Position numbers and translations under genes: made by a program. Shown one piece after another: positions 1 through 5,915 of a stretch of 64,000 nucleotides of DNA. The notes beneath the pieces are model-generated. The model searched no databases. It was given only the letters and a program-made list of their open reading frames with translations, and was not told where the DNA came from. Numbering within the stretch: the stretch's first letter is position 1; every line of letters begins with the position of its first letter. Origin of the DNA: Janthinobacterium sp. CG3 (GTDB lineage Bacteria; Pseudomonadota; Gammaproteobacteria; Burkholderiales; Burkholderiaceae_D); contig NZ_KB467824.1 in NCBI RefSeq assembly GCF_000344615.1, forward strand, positions 2,295,447 through 2,359,446, given 5' to 3'.

Positions 1-847
1 CCTCGAAACTGACGTCGCGCACCGCCTTGCCGCGGCTCAGGTTCTGCACCTTCAGCGAAATCGCGCTCGGCTGCGGCTTGGGCCGGTCGAGCCGGTCGCC
101 GACCTCGCGCCCGACCATCAGTTTGACCACTTCTGGAATGCTGATGGCGTCGGCCGCGTGGGTGCCGACCACCAGGCCGTCGCGCAGCACCGAAATCGAA
201 TCGGCGATGCGCTTGGTCTCTTCCAGCCGGTGCGAAATATAGATGATGCCGACGCCCTTGGCCTTGAGCCGCTCGATCTGCACGAACAGCAGGTCGACCT
301 CGCGGCCGGTCAGCATCGCCGTCGGCTCGTCGAGGATCAGCACCTTGCAGTCGGCGCTGATGTTGGCGGCGATCTCGATCATCTGGCGCTGGCCGATGCC
401 CAGGCGCGACACCGGCGTGGCCGGGTCGAGCGCGCCCAGGCCGACCTGCGCCATGCACTGGGCGGCGGCGGCGTTCAGCCTGGCGTAGTCGACGAAACCG
501 AAGCGGCTCGGCAGCTTGCGCAGGAACAGGTTCTCGGCGATGCTCAGCGTGTTCACCAGGCTCAGCTCCTGCAGCACCATGCGCACGCCGCGCTCCTCGG
601 CCTGCGCGCGCGACGTCGGCGCGAACGCCACGCCGTTCAGCCGCATGCTGCCGGCCAGCGGCGTCACCAGCCCGCAGATAATCTTCGACAGCGTGCTCTT
701 GCCGGCGCCGTTCTCGCCGGCCAGCACGCGCACCTCGCCCGGGCGCAGGCTCAAATGAACGTCCTGCAACACCGGCCCGGCATAGGACATCGACACGCCG
801 TTGATTTGCAACAAGGGCTGCGACTGCGGCTCAATAAAGGAACTCAT
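1..847 (-). CDS. Sugar ABC transporter ATP-binding protein, ribose/galactose class (partial)
   Basis: ATPase of a ribose/galactose-class sugar importer. These proteins carry two fused nucleotide-binding domains of about 500 residues in total; about 282 N-terminal residues are visible and the rest runs off the window start. Translating the minus strand shows Walker A GENGAGKST near residues 44-52, a degenerate signature LGIGQRQM in place of LSGGQ (typical of the first domain in RbsA/MglA-like proteins) and Walker B with LILDEPTA. The start is the ATG at 847. It lies 116 bp downstream of the matching binding-protein gene, so binding protein then ATPase is the operon order; the permease should follow outside the window. 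The exact sugar cannot be told from sequence. Confidence 0.9.
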   Translation of the reverse strand, partial: MSSFIEPQSQPLLQINGVSMSYAGPVLQDVHLSLRPGEVRVLAGENGAGKSTLSKIICGLVTPLAGSMRLNGVAFAPTSRAQAEERGVRMVLQELSLVNTLSIAENLFLRKLPSRFGFVDYARLNAAAAQCMAQVGLGALDPATPVSRLGIGQRQMIEIAANISADCKVLILDEPTAMLTGREVDLLFVQIERLKAKGVGIIYISHRLEETKRIADSISVLRDGLVVGTHAADAISIPEVVKLMVGREVGDRLDRPKPQPSAISLKVQNLSRGKAVRDVSFE

Positions 848-896
848 GGGGATATTCTCGGGGAATAGATAATGTGCGGGGGCCGCCGGCGCGGAC

Positions 897-934
897 AAAA
901 CCACCGGCGTAACCCCGGCCCTCGCCGTTGGTTT
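897..934. repeat. Short family A dispersed palindrome
   Basis: Short member of the family A intergenic repeat: left arm AAAACCACCGGCGTAA, right arm GCCGTTGGTTT, with a CCCCGG centre. It sits in the 116-bp gap between the sugar binding-protein gene and its ATPase. Longer relatives lie at 14184, 16511, 17907, 30461, 50529 and 63361. The potential hairpin could attenuate transcription between the two genes; that role is inferred. Confidence 0.6.
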
Positions 935-963
935 AAGAGTGCGCCAACAGCGGCTGCGCAAGC

Positions 964-1920
964 TTACTTCTTGCTACCGGCAACCAAATCAACCGGGGTC
1001 TCGACCACGCCGCCCAGGGTTTTAATCGGCGCCTTGGCTTTCAAGAACTTCAGCGCGTTTTCAATGCCGTAAATGGCCAGCTTGTCGGCGTGCTGCTCGG
1101 CGGTGGCGGTCATACGGCCATCCTTGAGCATCGGTGCAACGGCCGAAATATTGTCAAAGCCAACCACCCGCACCTTGCCGGTCAAGCCGGCCGATTTCAC
1201 GGCGGCCACGGCGCCGATGGCCATGCTGTCGTTACCGCACAGCAGCGCCTTCATATCCGGGTTCTCGCTCAGCATCGCGGCGGCCACCTTGTTGGCCTTG
1301 TCGATTTCCCACTCGCCGGTCTGGACGCCGACCACTTTCGCGCCGGCCTTCTTCATCGCGTCCTGGAAACCGGCGGTGCGCAGCTTGGCGTTGTTCGCCG
1401 TTGGCAAGCCTTCAATGATCGCCACCTTGTCGCCCGGCTTCAAGAACTTGGCCAGGTAGTCGCCCACCTGCTCGGCGCCCTTGCGGTCGAGCGGCCCGAC
1501 GAACGGCACGGTGATGCCCTTCTCTTTCAGCGCGCTGGCGTCGAACTGGTTATCGATGTTAATGACGACGATGCCGGCGTCGATGGCGCGCTTGGACACC
1601 GCCACCAGCGCCTTCGAATCGGCCGGCGCGATAACGATCGCGTCGACGTTGGAAATAATCATTTGCTCGACCAGTTTGATCTGGCCGGCGGTGTCGCTCT
1701 CGTCCTTGACGCCGTTGGTGATCAGCTCGTACTTGTCGCTGTTTTTCTTTTGATGCGCCTTGGCGCCGTTTTCCATCGTCAGGAAAAATTCATTGGCGAG
1801 CGACTTCATCACCAGGGCGACGCGCGGCTTCTCGGCGCTGGCCTGGGCCATCGGTACGGCCAGCATCAAGCTGGCGGCGGCCACGGCGATTGATTTGGCA
1901 AAAAGGGAAATGGTGCTCAT
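964..1920 (-). CDS. Sugar ABC transporter periplasmic substrate-binding protein (RbsB-like)
   Basis: Periplasmic sugar-binding protein of the Peripla_BP_4 (RbsB) family, 318 residues, a normal length. The N-terminus is a signal peptide: positively charged start, hydrophobic stretch, and AQASA just before the mature sequence at about residue 30. Family-typical stretches follow, such as VDAIVIAPADSKAL and LLCGNDSMAIGA, the latter in the ligand-binding hinge region. The ATG at 1920 has a GGAGA ribosome-binding site 8-10 bases upstream. A tandem LacI-type operator at 1985-2012 lies upstream, so the operon is probably repressed by a LacI-family protein encoded outside the window. Ribose, galactose or a related sugar are all possible ligands. 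Confidence 0.93.
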   Translation of the reverse strand: MSTISLFAKSIAVAAASLMLAVPMAQASAEKPRVALVMKSLANEFFLTMENGAKAHQKKNSDKYELITNGVKDESDTAGQIKLVEQMIISNVDAIVIAPADSKALVAVSKRAIDAGIVVINIDNQFDASALKEKGITVPFVGPLDRKGAEQVGDYLAKFLKPGDKVAIIEGLPTANNAKLRTAGFQDAMKKAGAKVVGVQTGEWEIDKANKVAAAMLSENPDMKALLCGNDSMAIGAVAAVKSAGLTGKVRVVGFDNISAVAPMLKDGRMTATAEQHADKLAIYGIENALKFLKAKAPIKTLGGVVETPVDLVAGSKK

Positions 1921-1984
1921 TGGGTGTCTCCGAAAGGGAAGTTGTAGTTTTAAGTGAACTCGCGCTGATCAGTCAAAAAACGGT

Positions 1985-2012
1985 ACGCAATCGATTGCGC
2001 AATCGATTGCGT
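1985..2012. promoter_or_regulatory. Tandem LacI-family operator upstream of the sugar ABC operon
   Basis: Two directly abutting copies of the perfect palindrome GCAATCGATTGC (1987-1998 and 1999-2010). Together with their flanks they make one 28-bp perfect palindrome. A 12-14 bp palindrome with a central CG is the usual form of LacI/GalR-family operators. It lies about 65 bp upstream of the binding-protein start, where it would overlap the promoter. No LacI gene adjoins it here; the one at 14263 appears linked to a different palindrome. Confidence 0.75.
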
Positions 2013-2089
2013 ATTAGATCGCGGAGTACCAACCGGTGTCAAGGAGTTATTTTTTCACGGGAAACTATCGAAGCACTTGTTGATAAAAA

Positions 2090-2182
2090 TCAATCCGCAT
2101 TCCGCTTGCGGCGCGGCTTGGGGCCGGAAATGGCCTCCACGCGGGCGCCGGTGCGGATCTGGACGCGCTCGCTGAACCAGTC
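2090..2182 (-). other. Possible C-terminal remnant of an unidentified gene
   Basis: Directly after the aquaporin stop, in the same reading frame, about 29 sense codons run to a TGA at 2090-2092. The peptide reads WFSERVQIRTG then ARVEAISGPKPRRKR and looks like a charged protein tail rather than random sequence. It has no start codon of its own. Since the upstream operon is riddled with deletions, this may be the tail of a lost downstream ars-operon gene. I do not recognise the family. Confidence 0.3.
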
Positions 2183-2863
2183 TTATTGCACCGACTTGGT
2201 AGAGGATGGCGCCGCCTTATACAGCCAACCGAACACTACCGCCGCCGTCGCGGCACCGACCAGCTGGGCGACAACGAACCCCGGAACGTCCGCTGGCCTT
2301 ATCCCGGCGAAGGTGTCGGTAGCGGCACGCGCCAATGTCACGGCGGGGTTGGCGAACGAGGTGGACGACGTGAACCAGTAGGCCGCCGTAATATAGGCAG
2401 CGACGGCGAACGGCGTCACGGTTGGCCGGCTGCGCGAACATCCGACGATCACGGCCAACAGGCCAAACGTGGCGACGAACTCGCTCCACAATTGCGGAAG
2501 ACCGTCCCGAACATGCTGCGAAGCGGAAAACAGAGGCTCGCCGAACATCGCGTGCGCCGCGGCCACGCCGGCGAACGCCCCGGCGACTTGCGCCACGACG
2601 TATGCCGGCACATCGCGCCAGCCGGTGTTGCCGTGCCAGGCATCGACCAAGGTCACGGCTGGATTGAAGTGCGCCCCGGACACCGGGCCGAAAGTCAGGA
2701 TGAGTGCCGCCAAGCCAGCGCCGGTCGCTATCGCGTTGGCCAGCAGCGCAAGGCCAACGATTCCAGCGGCCAGCCGTTCGGCCATGATGCCGGAACCGAC
2801 TACGATTGCCAGCAGCATGGCCGTGCCGAGGCTTTCGGCGACGACGCGGCGCGCAAGCGTCAT
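2183..2863 (-). CDS. MIP-family aquaporin/aquaglyceroporin (AqpS-like, arsenic-operon type)
   Basis: Membrane channel of the major intrinsic protein family, 226 residues with about six hydrophobic segments. Both half-helix signatures are intact: AHFNPAVTL in the first half and SFANPAVTL in the second. This form, starting with the [18 protein letters not shown] type of N-terminus, is the one found in bacterial arsenic operons (AqpS), where it lets arsenite flow out after arsenate reduction. The ATG overlaps the stop of the upstream arsI::arsC chimera as ATGA, so translation was probably coupled. It is the only gene of the cluster that still looks complete, although its regulator and reductase are broken. 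General glycerol or water transport remains possible. Confidence 0.85.
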   Translation of the reverse strand: MTLARRVVAESLGTAMLLAIVVGSGIMAERLAAGIVGLALLANAIATGAGLAALILTFGPVSGAHFNPAVTLVDAWHGNTGWRDVPAYVVAQVAGAFAGVAAAHAMFGEPLFSASQHVRDGLPQLWSEFVATFGLLAVIVGCSRSRPTVTPFAVAAYITAAYWFTSSTSFANPAVTLARAATDTFAGIRPADVPGFVVAQLVGAATAAVVFGWLYKAAPSSTKSVQ

Positions 2864-3144
2864 ACCGGCGTAAACGGGTTGACCGTGCCGCCCGGGTGGC
2901 TGCCAGCGCTACACCCTTTGAACCGGCTTTTCCCCATCGTCGTTACCAAGGCTTCGGCCATGACGCCGCGGGCGGAATTGCCGGTGCAAGGAAACAGGAC
3001 GTTGTAGATTTTTTCGCTCAGGTCCAGCATCCACTTGGCGTAATCGCTTTTTACGACCGTCGGTTCGCTTGAAAAAAGCGCCGAGTAGAAGCCGATGCTG
3101 TTGTTCAAATCACCGACGGAAATATGCACATGTAAGCGATTCAT
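2860..3144 (-). pseudogene. Chimeric remnant: arsI/cadI-type VOC protein N-terminus fused to arsenate reductase N-terminus
   Basis: Open frame of 94 codons built from two genes. Residues 1 to about 40 ([13 protein letters not shown] and YAKWMLD) match the N-terminus of ArsI/CadI vicinal-oxygen-chelate proteins (C-As lyase or cadmium-induced protein). From [18 protein letters not shown] onward it matches the thioredoxin-coupled ArsC arsenate reductase start, with the P-loop CTGNSAR (C-X5-R) preserved. It stops after about 45 ArsC residues, right at the aquaporin start, so the later ArsC cysteines are gone. Two deletions explain this: one joining arsI to arsC, one joining arsC to the aquaporin gene. 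The start at 3144 gives the canonical MNRLHVH N-terminus. The product is unlikely to be active. Identities are from recalled family motifs. Confidence 0.8.
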
Positions 3145-3146
3145 CT

Positions 3147-3425
3147 TTACACCTCTTCGGTTGTGGGACAGGCGGGGGAACAGACCGGCGCACATGGATT
3201 GCCGCCGCAACAGTTCTCAGTCAGGAAGACCAAAAGGCCGTGCATGGTCGGCGTGGCTAAGTTCGTTCATGTGAAAGGATAGTGACGACGGGGAATACCG
3301 GTCCTTTCACCGATCTTGCCAGCGGCAAGACCGGTAGGCCCGGCTTGCACCAAGGCGCGAAAGATTGCGAGCCGGGATTCCTGAGAGAGTGCGGCCAAGG
3401 CCGTGATTGCGTTTTTCGCTTCCAT
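3147..3425 (-). pseudogene. arsR: arsR remnant with a 1-base frameshift and an internal deletion
   Basis: Arsenic-responsive ArsR/SmtB-type repressor, broken. From the ATG at 3425 the frame reads MEAKNAITALAALSQ and on to ERTGIP, then runs into a stop. Shifting by one base restores PSSLSFHMNELSHAD, the expected recognition helix; the shift lies in a C run near 3291-3295. Sequence then jumps to [16 protein letters not shown] and VCSPAC, the cysteine-rich C-terminus of this ArsR type, ending at TAA 3147-3149. About 25 residues of the wing and dimer region are missing. No full-length repressor can be made, so the downstream genes are probably derepressed or silent. Confidence 0.8.
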
Positions 3426-3427
3426 AC

Positions 3428-3443
3428 TTCAATAATACTTGAA
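3428..3443. promoter_or_regulatory. Probable ArsR operator
   Basis: Inverted repeat TTCAA-N6-TTGAA directly upstream of the arsR remnant start, in a locally AT-rich stretch. Imperfect dyads of this kind are typical of ArsR/SmtB-family operators. It is still intact although the repressor gene is broken. Confidence 0.55.
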
Positions 3444-3504
3444 ATATTAAAGCATTGTAAACCCCTACTTTTTCGGTGCGAAGGCAGCGCTAGTGATTTC
3501 CCGC

Positions 3505-4269
3505 TCAGGTACGATTAATGGAAACGCCACCATCGACCATCAGGCACGATCCCGTCGTGAAACTTGACGCGTCGGACGCCAGGTAAAGCGCCGAACGCGC
3601 AATTTCCGCCGGCGTTGCCAGACGCTTGAGCGCGTACAACCCTTCGATGAAGGCACGCGCCTCCGGCGTATTGGCGACGGCGCGCCCCGCCGGCGTATCC
3701 GTGCCGCCCGGCAGCAGGGCATTGGCGCGCACCCCATGCGCCGCGTACTCAACGGCGATCACTTGCATCAGGCCGGTCAATCCCGCCTTGCTGGCGGCAT
3801 ACGCGCCCATACCGGGGAAGCCAACGGTATGGCCGACGAAGGAGGAGGTGAAGATGATGGAGCCGCCGCCGCGTTTGACCATCGCTGGAATCTGAAACTT
3901 CGCGCCAAGGAACGCGCCGGTCAGGTTGGTGTCGAGCACGGATTTCCAGGCATCGACCGAAAGATCGGCAAGCGCCGCGATCTCCCCTACCGATCCGGCG
4001 TTGTTGAAAGCGATATCCAGTCCGCCAAAGCGACCGACCGCGACCTCCACCAATGCGCGGGCAAGTTGTTCGTCTTTGATGTCACCGGCGACGGCAATCG
4101 CTTCGCCCCCACCTTGCTCAATGTCGGCCACAAGGGCGTCCAACTCGGCTTGACGGCGCGCCGTCACGACCACTTGCGCGCCCTCCCTGGCAAACAACTT
4201 CGCGGTCTCGTAGCCGATGCCCGAACTTGCGCCGGTCACAATCGCGACTTTTCCTGATAACTGCTTCAT
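3505..4269 (-). CDS. SDR-family NAD(P)-dependent oxidoreductase
   Basis: Classical short-chain dehydrogenase/reductase, 254 residues. It shows the cofactor motif TGASSGIG near residues 13-20, the NNAG motif near residue 90, a catalytic serine in FTSSF, and YAASK supplying the Tyr and Lys of the catalytic tetrad. It ends SCLMVDGGVSINRT, as is usual. The ATG at 4269 follows an AAGGA ribosome-binding site. It is monocistronic on the minus strand beside the broken ars operon, with no partner to suggest a substrate. Annotated relatives act on many alcohols, sugars and steroids, so the substrate is left open. Confidence 0.9.
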   Translation of the reverse strand: MKQLSGKVAIVTGASSGIGYETAKLFAREGAQVVVTARRQAELDALVADIEQGGGEAIAVAGDIKDEQLARALVEVAVGRFGGLDIAFNNAGSVGEIAALADLSVDAWKSVLDTNLTGAFLGAKFQIPAMVKRGGGSIIFTSSFVGHTVGFPGMGAYAASKAGLTGLMQVIAVEYAAHGVRANALLPGGTDTPAGRAVANTPEARAFIEGLYALKRLATPAEIARSALYLASDASSFTTGSCLMVDGGVSINRT

Positions 4270-4563
4270 TTTGCTATCCTTACGTTGAGTTATGGCGAAA
4301 CATCAGCGTAACGAAGCGGCCCCTGCCGTTCTATCCGTTTCTTGCGGCCGCATTCAGGACGGGTCGCGCACACCGCACATGTCGGCGGCATAATTGGTGA
4401 AGTCCAGCCCGGCCGTCGCGTCGAAGCCGCCGTCGGGCGGTGGCCGAGGCGGTGCGCGCGACCACCGTTACGCTCAGCCGCCAGGTTCGCCATACTGGAA
4501 GCGGCCACGGGCATAAAGTTGCCTAACTAGTTGTCGCTGGTTTTCGCGTGGCCGCGGCCCCGC
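4270..4563. other. Intergenic stretch without a recognisable gene
   Basis: About 290 bp between the SDR gene and the LysE gene. Short open frames exist on both strands but none resembles a known family. On the minus strand a tail ending GLDFTNYAADMCGVRDPS at a TGA (4354-4356) looks vaguely protein-like, possibly the end of a decayed gene. The segment at 4290-4320 should carry the SDR promoter. No repeat of families A, B or C was seen here. Confidence 0.4.
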
Positions 4564-5169
4564 TCAGCTGGCAACCAGCCGTCCCGCCAGCACGACAAAT
4601 ACCGTCGGCAGCACATACTTGCCGGCGCCCGACTTCGACTTCACCCGCCGCGTAATGCGCGCCGCCAACAGCGCGTAAATCGCGTCGAAAAACAAGCCGG
4701 TCAGCACCAGCAGCGTGCCCAGCCACAAATACTGCATCGGCACCGACGCGCCGCCGGCGCTGACGAACTGCGGCAGGAACAAGCTGCAAAACAGCAGCGC
4801 CTTCGGATTGAGCAAGTTGGTCAGGAAACCGCGCACGAACGAGGCGCCGGGCGTCGGCGCCACAGCGCCGACCGCGTCCAGGCTCAAATCGGCGCGCAAC
4901 ATTTTTACCGCCAAATACACCAGATACGCCGCCCCACCCCAGCGCACCAGTTGCAGCGCGCCCGGATGCGCGGCCATCAGCGCGGCCAGGCCGAGACCCG
5001 ACATCAGCACATGCATCGCGCGCGACGCGGCAATGCCCAGCGCCGTCACCAGCGCGACGCCGGCGCCGCGCGCCGCGCCGGTGGCGATCACCAGCGCCAT
5101 GTCCGGCCCGGGCAACAAGAACACGCCGGCAAGCGCCGCCAGATACATAAAAGTGGCCGATGTTTCCAT
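4564..5169 (-). CDS. LysE/RhtB-family amino-acid exporter
   Basis: Inner-membrane exporter of the LysE superfamily, 201 residues with about six hydrophobic segments. The family signature LLPGPDMALVIATGAARG sits in the first helix region, and LLNPKALLF in the fourth is also typical. The ATG at 5169 is preferred because GGGAG lies five bases upstream; an in-frame ATG at 5190 lacks such a site. It is divergently transcribed from an Lrp/AsnC regulator across a 128-bp spacer. That arrangement usually means the regulator senses an amino acid and switches on its export. Which amino acid is exported is unknown. Confidence 0.9.
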   Translation of the reverse strand: METSATFMYLAALAGVFLLPGPDMALVIATGAARGAGVALVTALGIAASRAMHVLMSGLGLAALMAAHPGALQLVRWGGAAYLVYLAVKMLRADLSLDAVGAVAPTPGASFVRGFLTNLLNPKALLFCSLFLPQFVSAGGASVPMQYLWLGTLLVLTGLFFDAIYALLAARITRRVKSKSGAGKYVLPTVFVVLAGRLVAS

Positions 5170-5297
5170 ACTAACTCCCGAGAAAGACAATGAACGATGC
5201 CGTCATTATCGAGCTGGGGCGCTGAAATGTGCTTGCTATTTCCTCCCCGCATGGCATAGTTATGAGCAGATTCCACTCATTTTTCTCATATACTTAA

Positions 5298-5780
5298 ATG
5301 AAAAATTCATATAGCGATCTGGACGAAGTAGACATCCGCATTTTGACGCTGCTACAGGAAGAAGGCCGGCTGTCGAACGCGCGCCTGGCCGAGCGCCTGA
5401 AACTAAGCGAAACGCCGGTATGGCGGCGCCTGCGCCGGCTGGAGGAGGACGGTTACATCACCGGCTACCAGGCGCTGATCGACCGCAAGAAGCTGGGCAT
5501 CGGCTTGATCGCGTTTGTCCGCGTCACCTTCGCCAACCACGCCGGCGAGCAACCGTTCCAGTTCGAAGAGGCCATCCAGGCGATACCCGAAATCCTCTCC
5601 TGCCACAACGTCACCGGCGAATCGGACTACCAGTTGCAGGTGGTAGCGCGCGACATTGAAAGCTACGGCGACTTCGTCTCCACGGTGCTGCGCAAACTGC
5701 CGGGGGTGGCCGAAATCCACTCCAGCCTGTCGATGCGCGAAATCAAATCCTCGAACCGCCTGCCGATGCCCGCCATATAA
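5298..5780 (+). CDS. Lrp/AsnC-family transcriptional regulator
   Basis: Feast/famine regulator, 160 residues. The N-terminal winged helix-turn-helix covers about residues 8-60 (DIRILTLLQEEGRLSNARLA, then the RLKLSETPVWRRLRRLEEDG recognition region). The C-terminal RAM/AsnC effector domain contains the HNVTGESDYQLQV ligand-pocket stretch. It is divergent from the LysE exporter and probably controls it in response to an amino acid. A family A half-element and a family B repeat follow the stop. Confidence 0.92.
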   Translation: MKNSYSDLDEVDIRILTLLQEEGRLSNARLAERLKLSETPVWRRLRRLEEDGYITGYQALIDRKKLGIGLIAFVRVTFANHAGEQPFQFEEAIQAIPEILSCHNVTGESDYQLQVVARDIESYGDFVSTVLRKLPGVAEIHSSLSMREIKSSNRLPMPAI

Positions 5781-5915
5781 ACCAAGGGCGTAACCCAGGG
5801 GCCGGACCCCGGCTGCTAACTTAGCGCGATTTTCGTCGGTCGGGTTAGCCCGCCGGGCGTAACACGACTGGCGTCGGCGGTTGCCCGGCGCCGGCTTACG
5901 TCCCGCGCACCCTAC
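5781..5915. repeat. Family A half-element followed by a degenerate family B repeat
   Basis: At 5781-5812 lies ACCAAGGGCGTAA with a GGGGCCGGACCCC palindrome, the left half of a family A element. It is followed at about 5836-5915 by a degenerate family B unit, with TCGGGTTAGCCCGCCGGGCG and its partial inverse. The pair fills the space between the convergent lrp gene and acylase gene, where a hairpin may end transcription from either side. Confidence 0.6.

Noticed and set aside
4290..4530. Small genes on either strand
   Set aside because: Translations are compositionally random, with no plausible start signals; at most a decayed tail.
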